In this document: in pieces, positions 47,030-54,790 of the stretch | Position numbering within the stretch: the stretch's first letter is position 1 | How the letters are laid out: each line of letters opens with the position of its first letter | DNA from: Clostridia bacterium | GTDB lineage: Bacteria > Bacillota > Clostridia > Oscillospirales > Acutalibacteraceae | Length of the DNA: 64,000 bases | NCBI GenBank assembly: GCA_017625835.1 | Contig: JAGAKF010000076.1 | Coordinates: forward strand, 1 to 64,000 | Direction: 5' to 3' | Translations under genes and position numbers: made by a program | Notes under the pieces: model-generated | Told to the model about the DNA's origin: nothing | The model's database searches: none | What the model saw: only the letters and a program-made list of their open reading frames with translations

Positions 47030-47725
47030 TTATCTGTTCATCCCTGCGTTTTTGAAATGCAACTCTTTCATCCCCTCAACCTCGTCGCAGATCGGCTTAA
47101 GGTTACAGGTGTCGCAATCAAAAGTAACGCTGTTCATAATGTGATTCAATGTTTCTGTAATTCTGTTGTTTTTCTGTGCCATATTTTCAAGCTCGGCATG
47201 GTCAGCCGCAGGATCGGTTATGAAAATCACCTTTACAGCTTTCACGGCAGGATTTTCCTTGTATTTGTTTATAAGAAGACTGCCGATTTTCTGAAAGCTT
47301 ATTCCGTTCTTTACCGCTGTTTTTGAAACGCGTACTGCCTCTTTGTGGGAGCGCGAAGATGTACGTATCATATACCCGTCAGGGAAATGATGATATTTGA
47401 CGTACTCAATCTTTCTTATAAGATTGTATGCCTTCTGCTCGTCTTCTTCGCTTTCAATCTGCACAAGCGAGATACGTGCAAACTTGCGTTTGCCTTCGAT
47501 GTGCTGAAGATCGTCGCCGATGACAACTATGCCGTCCTCAACCGGTGACGAGGTTACAAGATTGAAGCCTGTTCCGTCAAGCTCAGAAGCTGTGTCACGT
47601 TGCAGGATAACCTGACTGTATCCGACGTCCTGCCACAGTTCACTGTCTGAAAAAGCATATTCTTTTTTTACCAGAGGTTCTGTTAAAAGAGAAACGTCTC
47701 TGATTAACGAGTCAAAGAATTCCAT
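47030..47725 (-). CDS. Small acetyl-CoA synthase-like (CdhC/AcsB-related) protein
   Basis: 231 residues, last in the operon. The segment DGYMIRTSSRSHKEAVRVSKTAVKNGISFQKIGSLLINKYKENP, then VKAVKVIFITDP, resembles by eye the middle domain of acetyl-CoA synthase/CODH beta subunits. The following FDCDTCNLKPICDEVEG stands where AcsB has its YSCTLCQSF stretch. It lacks the rest of AcsB, including the A-cluster Cys motif, so it cannot make acetyl-CoA alone. It keeps three Cys (CDTCNLKPIC) that could bind metal. The start overlaps the small membrane gene (TAATG). The homology is my recognition, not a computed match. Confidence 0.6.
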   Translation of the reverse strand: MEFFDSLIRDVSLLTEPLVKKEYAFSDSELWQDVGYSQVILQRDTASELDGTGFNLVTSSPVEDGIVVIGDDLQHIEGKRKFARISLVQIESEEDEQKAYNLIRKIEYVKYHHFPDGYMIRTSSRSHKEAVRVSKTAVKNGISFQKIGSLLINKYKENPAVKAVKVIFITDPAADHAELENMAQKNNRITETLNHIMNSVTFDCDTCNLKPICDEVEGMKELHFKNAGMNR

Positions 47726-47883
47726 TACAGTTTTTTATCCCTTTTCATTGTATCGTAGTGATGCTTCCACAACCAGTCATAGACAACTCTGACCAGTTTC
47801 ATATCAAGATTGAACCAATAAATTGCAAAGGTCAGAACGAATAAGCCCAGAACGATTGCAAGTATAATTAAAACAATATTCAT
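47725..47883 (-). CDS. 52-residue single-pass membrane protein in the dehydratase-like operon
   Basis: Begins ATG at 47883, one base after the stop of the HgdC-like gene, and ends at TAA 47727-47725, overlapping the next ATG as TAATG. The product is MNIVLIILAIVLGLFVLTFA (one membrane helix), then an aromatic and basic tail (YWFNLDMKLVRVVYDWLWKHH ... KRDKKL). Both borders being translationally coupled is strong evidence that it is real although short. It may anchor the complex to the membrane or link it to a membrane electron donor. No known family comes to mind. Confidence 0.75.
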   Translation of the reverse strand: MNIVLIILAIVLGLFVLTFAIYWFNLDMKLVRVVYDWLWKHHYDTMKRDKKL

Positions 47884-47884
47884 A

Positions 47885-48685
47885 TCAGTTCACCTGTGCA
47901 AGTCCTTTCTGCCTTGCATACTCTGCAGCACCGAGAGCACCCATAAGCTGAGGATCGGTTGAAAGCTCAACGACTTTGATTTTAAGAACCTTTTCAATAG
48001 CTTTTTTAAGTCCGTCGTTCTTCGCGCAACCGCCCGTAAGAGTTATGCTGTCCGTTGCGCCCGCTTTCTTTGCCATAACGAAACATCTCTTTGCAACTGC
48101 AAGCTGGATTCCTGCCGCAATTTCATCCATCGGCTTTCCTTCACCAACGAGCGAGATAACTTCGCTTTCTGCGAAAACAGTACACTGTGCAGTGATCGGA
48201 ATAGTGTTCTTTGCGTTGAGCGAAAGCTTTGAAAACTCGGGAAGTGTCATTTCGAAAGCATTTGCCATTGCTTCGTAGAATCTGCCCGTACCTGCAGCGC
48301 ACTTGTCGTTCATCGCAAAGTTTTTAACGGTACCGTCCGTATCAATCGAAATGCCCTTTACGTCCTGTCCGCCGATGTCGATGATCGCCTTGACTTCAGG
48401 ATTTGTAACGTGAACACCCATTGCATGGCAGCTGATTTCCGAAATGTTTTCGTCAGCAAAGGGAACCTTGTTTCTGCCGTAGCCTGTACCGATAAGGTAT
48501 GAAAGCTCCTCTGCCGATTTCAAGCCCTCAACCTGTGCCACTGCATCGTTCAGCGCAATTTCTGCACTTGCCACGGGATTAATCTTGCTTCTGTTTGTAA
48601 CGTTTGCAACCATTTTTCCGTTTTCGTCAAGAATAACGCATTTTGTGTATGTTGAACCAACATCACAACCGCCAAAGTATTTCAT
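47885..48685 (-). CDS. BadF/BadG/HgdC-type ATP-dependent activator (ASKHA ATPase)
   Basis: 266 residues; a homodimeric [4Fe-4S] ATPase that shoots one low-potential electron into its partner at the cost of ATP. The ASKHA phosphate-1 motif is FGGCDVGSTYTKCVILDE. Cluster cysteines are in NDKCAAGTGRF and TAQCTVFAESEVISL. Also present are IIDIGGQDVKGISID and the adenosine loop TLTGGCAKNDGL. Such activators serve 2-hydroxyacyl-CoA dehydratases, benzoyl-CoA reductase and double-cubane proteins. It starts 13 bases after the HgdA-like stop and ends one base from the small membrane gene. Confidence 0.95.
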   Translation of the reverse strand: MKYFGGCDVGSTYTKCVILDENGKMVANVTNRSKINPVASAEIALNDAVAQVEGLKSAEELSYLIGTGYGRNKVPFADENISEISCHAMGVHVTNPEVKAIIDIGGQDVKGISIDTDGTVKNFAMNDKCAAGTGRFYEAMANAFEMTLPEFSKLSLNAKNTIPITAQCTVFAESEVISLVGEGKPMDEIAAGIQLAVAKRCFVMAKKAGATDSITLTGGCAKNDGLKKAIEKVLKIKVVELSTDPQLMGALGAAEYARQKGLAQVN

Positions 48686-48698
48686 ATATTTCTCTCCT

Positions 48699-50228
48699 TT
48701 ACCAAGCTAAGTCATCTTCAAAATCGAGAAGTGACGCATCAAGAGGCTCTTCGCCAAGAACTGTCTGCATATATTTGTTTACCTGCTCGCGCATATCTCT
48801 TCGTGAAATCGTACGCGGATCCATAAGGTCCTGCTGAACCCAGATAAAGTTGACGTTACGTTCCCTTGCCTGGTCGTCAAAGATACCTGTGAGGCCGTCC
48901 ATACCCTTGCAGGAAATCTGGTCGTACATAATAACCGTATCGGCATTATATTCTTCAACAATTCTCCAAAGCTCGTCAACAACGTTTTTGTATCCGCCCT
49001 TGGTGTGCTTACGCATAATTGAGCGCTGGTAAGTCTTTGCGAGGTCTTTGAGCGACTGTTCTTTATCCTCCGTATCGATTTCGAGATAAGAAATCATCGT
49101 TTCCATATCCATAACAACATTCATACCCCAGCAGTTTTCAAGCCAGTTTGCGAATGAGGTATAGTAGTTTGCGGGGCAGCTCCAAACGACTGCTCTGTGG
49201 CGCATTTCCTTGGATACGGGAGTTTTCTTCTCGTACGCCTTCATCATTATTTTATTTACTTTTTCGTCAACCTTAAGGAACTTTTCGTTCGAACCACCTG
49301 AAAGGTTGAAATAGAAAATTCGATAAAGCCAGAAGCAGGCACCCGTCATCTGCGGATACGGAGTTTTGTTGATATCCCATTTCTGACGTTCATATTCAAG
49401 CTGCTTGTTGTAGTCCTTCATTCTTGAGAAATATGCGTCCCAGTCAAATTTCTCGCCTGTCTGCTCCTCAATGAACTTAATAAGCTCCTTGATCTCGTCA
49501 ACAGCATATTCCTGAACGTCCTCGCCGTCATAACGAAGAGGAACGCCGAAGCAATGCGTCGGGAGGTTGAGCCTTCTGTCAAGGAAAGACGAGTTCATAA
49601 TCGAACCGTCGCACGGCATATTTGTTCCGACCATACAACAACCCATTTTCGGGTAATCGTCTTCGATTGCGACACCTGCTTCCGCACTCGGAAGAGGACA
49701 TACGTCCGCAGGAACACCGAAGCTTTCGGTAACCTCGAGGTAAGGCGGTGTTATCTGCTGGTCAACCATTGAAGACAGGAAGATCGGAAGAGTCTGCAAC
49801 GGCATCGGAATAAGATTCGGGAAGCCCGTAAAAACTTCGTTCGGAACAATTTCATCCATCAGGACGATTCTTTTTGATAGCTTGTTGCCGGGGTTGATTT
49901 TCTCGTCGGCACGAAGCGAAAGATTGATAAGCTTCGTTGTGTGCTTTACGATCATATTGTAGTGAAGGTGCGCCATTCTCAGCTGAGGTCCCCTTAAGCC
50001 TGCAACATGACGGTCAACAAAAGAAGGCGCTGAAAGATAGGATGCCATCCAACGGTAACGCCAGATACCTTTAACCGTAGATATAGGCGCCTTGAGCACC
50101 ATTTTGATCATATCTTTCCACGTGACCATCCAACGGTAATAGTCATACATTGTATCTTTGAAGCCACGCCATTCTCTGTGCTTTAGTATGGCGGTATGCT
50201 CTTTGTAAAGCTTGCCGTAGTTATCCAT
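48699..50228 (-). CDS. 2-hydroxyacyl-CoA dehydratase/double-cubane superfamily protein, large subunit
   Basis: 509 residues. The HgdA/HgdB-like fold is suggested by PNEVFTGFPNLIPMPLQTLPIFLSS, DVCPLPSAEAG, MGCCMVGTNMPCDGSIM (about residues 205-221), VVWSCPANYYT, and YDQISCKGMDGL near the end. Cys in these three places would carry an Fe-S cluster. The sequence is longer than HgdA (about 477) and starts with about 130 residues without an obvious HgdA counterpart. The start overlaps the small-subunit stop by eight bases. In known members a cluster reduced by the activator either dehydrates 2-hydroxyacyl-CoA or reduces small molecules; which applies here is unknown. Confidence 0.85.
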   Translation of the reverse strand: MDNYGKLYKEHTAILKHREWRGFKDTMYDYYRWMVTWKDMIKMVLKAPISTVKGIWRYRWMASYLSAPSFVDRHVAGLRGPQLRMAHLHYNMIVKHTTKLINLSLRADEKINPGNKLSKRIVLMDEIVPNEVFTGFPNLIPMPLQTLPIFLSSMVDQQITPPYLEVTESFGVPADVCPLPSAEAGVAIEDDYPKMGCCMVGTNMPCDGSIMNSSFLDRRLNLPTHCFGVPLRYDGEDVQEYAVDEIKELIKFIEEQTGEKFDWDAYFSRMKDYNKQLEYERQKWDINKTPYPQMTGACFWLYRIFYFNLSGGSNEKFLKVDEKVNKIMMKAYEKKTPVSKEMRHRAVVWSCPANYYTSFANWLENCWGMNVVMDMETMISYLEIDTEDKEQSLKDLAKTYQRSIMRKHTKGGYKNVVDELWRIVEEYNADTVIMYDQISCKGMDGLTGIFDDQARERNVNFIWVQQDLMDPRTISRRDMREQVNKYMQTVLGEEPLDASLLDFEDDLAW

Positions 50229-51426
50229 TCTCTTTCACCTTCCTCTCTCTCTGAATCTTTTTAATTTCAAGGCTCTCAACGAAAGCCTGTACTCGTGTTC
50301 GGAGCTGTCCCGATGCGGATGCCGTATACTGACGGTCAACAGCCGCCGTTGGGACACCGTAATCGTTACTCATAACGTATGAAGCGAGCGCTCTCTCGTA
50401 TCCCCAGTACTCGCAGAACTTAAGCTGTTCGTACATAACGCCGTCTGCGTGATACTCGTCAACGAGGTTCTTTACGTAATCGCGTCTTTCCTGAACCTTT
50501 TCGTGGCTCATATATCGCGGACACTGACTTGTTTTCAGATAATGAAGACAAATCTGCGAAAGGATATCCTTATCCTTGTCGATAATAATTTCCTGACGTC
50601 CCGGAAGCGCACCGAAGCAGTATCTGTCCGCAACTACAAGCGCGCCGCTGTCCTCGATAAGTGCGGTGAAATCGGGGTCATCCATTTCCGAACCGACAAC
50701 AACGATTTTTGCTCTGTAATTCTTCTTTGCGTCCGCTTCTCTTGTTTTCAGTTCCTCTGCTGTTTCGCGGAGCATCGGCAGAATCAAAGCTTTCGGACAG
50801 CAATATGTAACCAAGTTGAGAATATGATATTCATAACCCGTGATTCTCGGATTTTCTTCTTTTCGGTAGTCACCGATTTCAGTCATAAGGCGACAAACCT
50901 CGTTATGCTCCTCAACAGCCTTAAGAAGTGCCTCGTCTGAGGTATCGACACCGTAAACGGATTCAAGCTTGTCAAGAATCTTCAGCTTTGTCTGCTTTGT
51001 ATAATGCTTGATTGTGTGCTCCTGGAGCTTGAACGGCATATCAAGAAAAGTAACGAAAAACTTATCTTCAGGAACGAGGTCAAGAAGCTCAAAATGTTCC
51101 GCCGTTCTGTTCATTTCCGAACAGGTTTCGGAAGCAAGAAGCGCATTCAGGAAGTTGTAACCGCCCTCAATCGCTCTTTCAAGAATTGCCTTTGAATAAC
51201 CGCAAAGGAAGTTGCTCATATAATAGGTCGCAATGTCCATTGAGCCCGTTCGCGGTGCGCGAAGCCTTACCGAAAAGCAGTTTCCGCAATTCAGAAGAAC
51301 CTCGGGTATATGGTAGCAGGTATAGCCCAAGGCAATTCCGCCTTCAGCCTTGGCTTTTTTCACAAGGTCATTGTTGGCATCCTGCAAAAGTTTTTCAAAT
51401 TCATAAAGATGCTTTAAATCTTTCAT
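50221..51426 (-). CDS. 2-hydroxyacyl-CoA dehydratase/double-cubane superfamily protein, small subunit
   Basis: 401 residues, HgdB-like. Visible marks are GYTCYHIPEVLLNCGNCFSVR (near residue 35; first Cys), SETCSEMNRTAEHFE, a KIVVVGSEMDDPDFTALIEDSGALVV Rossmann segment, QLKFCEYWGYER, and the C-terminal GQLRTRVQAFVESLE that is highly typical of HgdB-type proteins. It starts at 51426 with AAGGAGA (ten bases after the CooC-like stop) and ends eight bases inside the large-subunit gene, so 1:1 production is likely. No CoA-transferase or acyl-CoA dehydrogenase gene is near, unlike amino acid fermentation clusters. Confidence 0.87.
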   Translation of the reverse strand: MKDLKHLYEFEKLLQDANNDLVKKAKAEGGIALGYTCYHIPEVLLNCGNCFSVRLRAPRTGSMDIATYYMSNFLCGYSKAILERAIEGGYNFLNALLASETCSEMNRTAEHFELLDLVPEDKFFVTFLDMPFKLQEHTIKHYTKQTKLKILDKLESVYGVDTSDEALLKAVEEHNEVCRLMTEIGDYRKEENPRITGYEYHILNLVTYCCPKALILPMLRETAEELKTREADAKKNYRAKIVVVGSEMDDPDFTALIEDSGALVVADRYCFGALPGRQEIIIDKDKDILSQICLHYLKTSQCPRYMSHEKVQERRDYVKNLVDEYHADGVMYEQLKFCEYWGYERALASYVMSNDYGVPTAAVDRQYTASASGQLRTRVQAFVESLEIKKIQRERKVKENG

Positions 51427-51436
51427 AGCTTTCTCC

Positions 51437-52201
51437 TTAAAGAATCCCGAGTTCGCCGAGAGCCTTGCGCACACCCTCAACTACATTTGAATCGTCGGGA
51501 AGGCCGATAATGTTCTTGCCCTCGATGTCATAAATCGCAAGATTCTTGTCATTCTCGATATATGCCAGAACGGGAATTCCGTTTGTGTTGATGTGTTCAA
51601 TAACGCTTGCATCAGGAATTCTGTTGACAATTGCACCAATCTTCTTGTACATAACAAGCTCGTCGGCAACGCTTTTGATCGTTGAAATTACCTGAGTTCC
51701 TTTTTTGCTTGCATCGGTAATGAGAAGAAGGTGGGTAACCTTTTCCATAACTCTGCGGTTGATCTGTTCAACACCTGCTTCACCGTCGATTACAACAAAA
51801 TCAAAATCTGCTGAAAGAAGGCTTATAACTTCCTTTAAATAAGCGTTGATTTTGCAGTAGCATCCTGCGCTTTCAGGTCTGCCGACGGCGATAAAAGCAA
51901 AACCGTCCGTTTCAACCAACGCGTCAAAAATTTTATATCTCGCATCACCAAGAAGCTCGATTGCCGCCTTGGTGTTTCCATCCTCAACCGTTGAAACAAT
52001 TTCTTTTCTGATATCGTCGATTGTTGTTTCAACCTCAATGCCCAGAGCAGTTGAAAGTCCGACTGCAGGGTCCGCATCAATCGCAAGAATCTTTTTGTCC
52101 GGGTAAGCTTCCACAAGAAGCTTGACAATAGCGGCAGAAATCGAAGTTTTGCCGACACCGCCTTTACCGGAAAGAGCTATAATTTTTGCGCTGTTCTCCA
52201 T
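51437..52201 (-). CDS. CooC-like P-loop ATPase (metal-cluster maturation type)
   Basis: 254 residues of the MinD/CooC class. The deviant Walker A is LSGKGGVGKTSISAAI, followed by LAIDADPAVGLSTALG, and the CooC-type signature DGEAGVEQINRRVMEKV. GCYCKINAYLKEVI contains a C-x-C that could form a dimer metal site, as the CooC CxC does for Ni. CooC loads nickel into carbon monoxide dehydrogenase; no CODH is here, so it may serve the dehydratase-like pair or the ACS-like protein. It is the first gene of the operon; the promoter position favours ATG 52201 over 52216. Confidence 0.85.
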   Translation of the reverse strand: MENSAKIIALSGKGGVGKTSISAAIVKLLVEAYPDKKILAIDADPAVGLSTALGIEVETTIDDIRKEIVSTVEDGNTKAAIELLGDARYKIFDALVETDGFAFIAVGRPESAGCYCKINAYLKEVISLLSADFDFVVIDGEAGVEQINRRVMEKVTHLLLITDASKKGTQVISTIKSVADELVMYKKIGAIVNRIPDASVIEHINTNGIPVLAYIENDKNLAIYDIEGKNIIGLPDDSNVVEGVRKALGELGIL

Positions 52202-52231
52202 TTCACAATCCCCCATTTCTTGATAGTTATA

Positions 52232-52260
52232 ATTATAACAAACTGATACACAGTTTTCAA
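52232..52260 (-). promoter_or_regulatory. Strong promoter of the six-gene dehydratase-like operon
   Basis: On the minus strand TTGAAA (52260-52255), exactly 17 bases, TATAAT (52237-52232). The -10 is consensus. Transcription should begin near 52225, leaving about 25 bases before the ATG at 52201. Confidence 0.8.
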
Positions 52261-52281
52261 CAATGTTAGTTCAAAAGACAA

Positions 52282-52311
52282 GAAAAAACGGTTGCTTTTC
52301 GGCAACCGTTT
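52282..52311 (-). terminator. Terminator after the second metallophosphoesterase gene
   Basis: CGGTTGC and GCAACCG pair around CGAAAA; TTTTTTCTT follows on the minus strand. It insulates the downstream operon. Confidence 0.88.
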
Positions 52312-52328
52312 CTGTTTTATCGGATATT

Positions 52329-53393
52329 TTAATCTGCCATATAAATATGCTCTGCATATGCCGCACCGTCGGAGCCGATTGAAATTACCGTTCCGCCCAT
52401 AATGCCGTCTGTATAATAAGCACCGTAGCCTGTTTTGAGTGTATAAGTAAGTCTGATGCCTTCGTAGTAAATCTGGAAATTATTCACGTGGTCGTGACCT
52501 GCAAATATATTCTTTGTGCTTCCGAGCTCCTTGCAGACATCGAAGAAGCCGTTATTGACAGGCGGACAGCTTACTCCTTCACCCGAAAAGCCGATAGCGT
52601 CAGGGGCAAGCTCGGGAGCAAGCTCGCCGATTGCATCGCTGCCGTTAGCAGCTATCCACGCGTCCTTGTATTCACAAACGGGAATATGCATAAACACTGA
52701 GCTTTCAACCGTATGACCTTCAATTTCTGAAACACCCTTTACAGCCCACTTGTACCACTCGATCTGATTCTCCCAGAGATGATCATAACCGCCTATGGTT
52801 GAGCCGTCCTCAAGAGTGTATTCAGCGTTGTTATGCGTGTCAACCATAAAGAGAGTGTGTATGATGTGTCCGTTTTCGGTGATGTTGATGATGTAGTTGC
52901 CGTATCCCATATCTTCAGGACCGAACTCAAAAAGGCAGTTTTCCGCCTTGTAGAGAAGATGAGCCGCCCAGAATTCATTGATACAGCACTGTCCGTCGTG
53001 GTTACCCATAATCGGCGCCCACGGGATACCGTAACCGTCAATCTGCTTGACGAGGTTGATATATGCAATCGTTCCCCAGGCGTTATCACCAGTCAGCGTG
53101 ATGAGATCGGGCTCGGTTTCTCTGACGAGATCATCAATCATCTCGACTGTTTTCTCGCCTTCTTCTTCATAAACGAGGTCGTCCTTAAGCTGAAGATCAG
53201 CAAGGTTGAGGATGATAAAATCTTCGTCGGGATCCTTTTCAATTTCCGCACAGTAATCCGCCGTAAATTCATCCGTCACAGACCATTCCGTGAAGAAATT
53301 GTCCTCGCCGAAATTCACAACAAGTGCCCCAACAGGAGCAAGAATACGAAAAATTGAAAGAAAAAAAGCTAAGATAAGTTTTAATGTTGCCAT
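52329..53393 (-). CDS. Exported calcineurin-like metallophosphoesterase
   Basis: 354 residues with a hydrophobic N-terminus (LKLILAFFLSIFRILAPVGALVV) and no clear cleavage site, so perhaps anchored. Metal motifs: LNLADLQLKDD, ITLTGDNAWG, IMGNHDGQ, FMHIPV and FAGHDHVNNF. The family releases phosphate from varied phosphoesters, and the substrate is not predictable. It ends in its own terminator and is therefore not part of the dehydratase-like operon, although it lies upstream on the same strand. Confidence 0.88.
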   Translation of the reverse strand: MATLKLILAFFLSIFRILAPVGALVVNFGEDNFFTEWSVTDEFTADYCAEIEKDPDEDFIILNLADLQLKDDLVYEEEGEKTVEMIDDLVRETEPDLITLTGDNAWGTIAYINLVKQIDGYGIPWAPIMGNHDGQCCINEFWAAHLLYKAENCLFEFGPEDMGYGNYIINITENGHIIHTLFMVDTHNNAEYTLEDGSTIGGYDHLWENQIEWYKWAVKGVSEIEGHTVESSVFMHIPVCEYKDAWIAANGSDAIGELAPELAPDAIGFSGEGVSCPPVNNGFFDVCKELGSTKNIFAGHDHVNNFQIYYEGIRLTYTLKTGYGAYYTDGIMGGTVISIGSDGAAYAEHIYMAD

Positions 53394-53721
53394 ACCGCAC
53401 CTCCGAAGTTTTGTTTACGTTATCAATTATAAAACTAAAACCAAAAACTGTCAACTCGGATAAAAATTCGCAAAAATGTACAAAACCGAACCTTTCAATA
53501 AACGCGAAGTATCTTCACACAAACTCGCCGACGACTCGGCGACAAACAGAGAGCGAGAGAAACAGAAACGCAAGGAAAACCCCAACAAAAACGGAGACCG
53601 TGCAAGCGGTCTCCTGTAGTGGTGAAGTGTCGTGTTTCCGACATTAAAGATTTGTAATTATAAAAAGATTTACATTCCTACGTGATCTTACGTTTTTTTG
53701 GATCACAATGTCGTTAAACTC
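53394..53721. other. Non-coding stretch with repeat copy B and a hairpin
   Basis: Contains repeat copy B (53481-53547, listed separately) with a GCCGA-CGAC-TCGGC hairpin, and a stem GGAGACCG-TGCAAG-CGGTCTCC at about 53590-53611. Nothing coding was recognised. Confidence 0.5.
53481..53547 (+). repeat. Diverged direct repeat, copy B
   Basis: About two-thirds identical by eye to 57279-57345, the shared core TCGCCGACGACTCG being exact. The two copies lie on either side of the PepSY/two-component genes in the same orientation. Confidence 0.55.
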
Positions 53722-54684
53722 TTAATCATTGAATTCTTTATCGGAAGCTATGACCTTTCCTGATTCTGCATTAATCTCATATTCGTATTCGAAATTACCT
53801 ACAACAAACTCAACCTCATAATGAGCTATCAGATCGTCACGGTCAAGCTCGGCCTTTGAGAATTTCACATCTGCCGCCTTTACCGAAGCATGCTCATAAG
53901 CGATAGCCTTCGCTTTGTCGGCTGAGATGTATTCGTCCTGCTTTGAAGGCTTGCTGACGGGCTTTACCTCTCTGTCAACATCTTTTTCAATAACTCTGCC
54001 GTCAGATGCCTTGATTTCATATTCGTACTCATATCCGTTTGCTTCAAACTTAACATCGTAATGAGGAACGATGTCATCCGCATCATAATATGCCTTTACG
54101 AAAACTGCATCTTCAGCCTTAACACCTGCATCGGCAAGAGCCTTCTGCTTTGCGGCTTCAACGCTGATATAGCCTTTGTTGTTCTCTTTGTTGTTGCTTT
54201 CTTTGTTCACGGAAACCTCGGGCTTTGCAGGTGCGCTTTCCTTTTCGGGTGCAACAGGCTTTTCGGAATTCACAGGCTTCTCAGAAACACTTTCCTTTTC
54301 GGGAGCCTTGACTCTTTCAGCTTCTTTTTCTGCCTTGAGAACCGAACCGTCAGCAACTACCACCTCATAGTCATATTCAAAGCCGTTATATCCGAACTCA
54401 ATGTCGTAATGGACTTTTCCGTCATCCCTGTCAAGTGAGGGTGCTCCGAACAGTACGGCATCTTCTCTGGCTACGCCTGCGTGTCTGAGTGCCGCATCGA
54501 TTGCGTCATCAGGAGAAACGTTTGCAACCTCGCTGCTTTTTGCTGAAGGTACAGAAGCCTGAACCTGATTAAGATTAACATCAACCTCTTCTTTTACGGG
54601 CTGATTCTTGGCGTATACTGCCACCAAAAAAACTGATAAAACCAGAACTACTGAAACTAAAACTGCAAATAACTTTTTCTTCAT
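53722..54684 (-). CDS. Secreted protein with three PepSY domains
   Basis: 320 residues. It has a signal peptide or anchor (KKKLFAVLVSVVLVLSVFLVAVYA). Three PepSY units each have the form ...A...A.ADAGV...DAVF.K...D.DD...HYDV.F...GYEYEYE..A.DG.V: about residues 50-125, 180-250 and 255-320, joined by a Lys/Glu/Pro-rich linker of about 50 residues (KPVNSEKPVAPEKES and similar). PepSY domains often inhibit proteases or sense envelope peptides. It lies 106 bases after the sensor kinase gene and is a probable target or ligand of that system. Confidence 0.88.
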   Translation of the reverse strand: MKKKLFAVLVSVVLVLSVFLVAVYAKNQPVKEEVDVNLNQVQASVPSAKSSEVANVSPDDAIDAALRHAGVAREDAVLFGAPSLDRDDGKVHYDIEFGYNGFEYDYEVVVADGSVLKAEKEAERVKAPEKESVSEKPVNSEKPVAPEKESAPAKPEVSVNKESNNKENNKGYISVEAAKQKALADAGVKAEDAVFVKAYYDADDIVPHYDVKFEANGYEYEYEIKASDGRVIEKDVDREVKPVSKPSKQDEYISADKAKAIAYEHASVKAADVKFSKAELDRDDLIAHYEVEFVVGNFEYEYEINAESGKVIASDKEFND

Positions 54685-54790
54685 AATATCATTCCTTTCG
54701 ATTTGTCTGTTTTTTATTTGATCAGTCATCCTTGACTGTGGCTAAATAATAACGGGCAAACATTAAAGGAACATTAGAAAAAGTTAATTT

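Noticed and set aside
47885..51426. Nitrogenase or glutamate-fermentation (hydroxyglutarate) cluster
   Set aside because: No nitrogenase motifs, and no CoA-transferase, hydroxyglutarate dehydrogenase or glutaconyl-CoA decarboxylase gene nearby; only the superfamily can be claimed.
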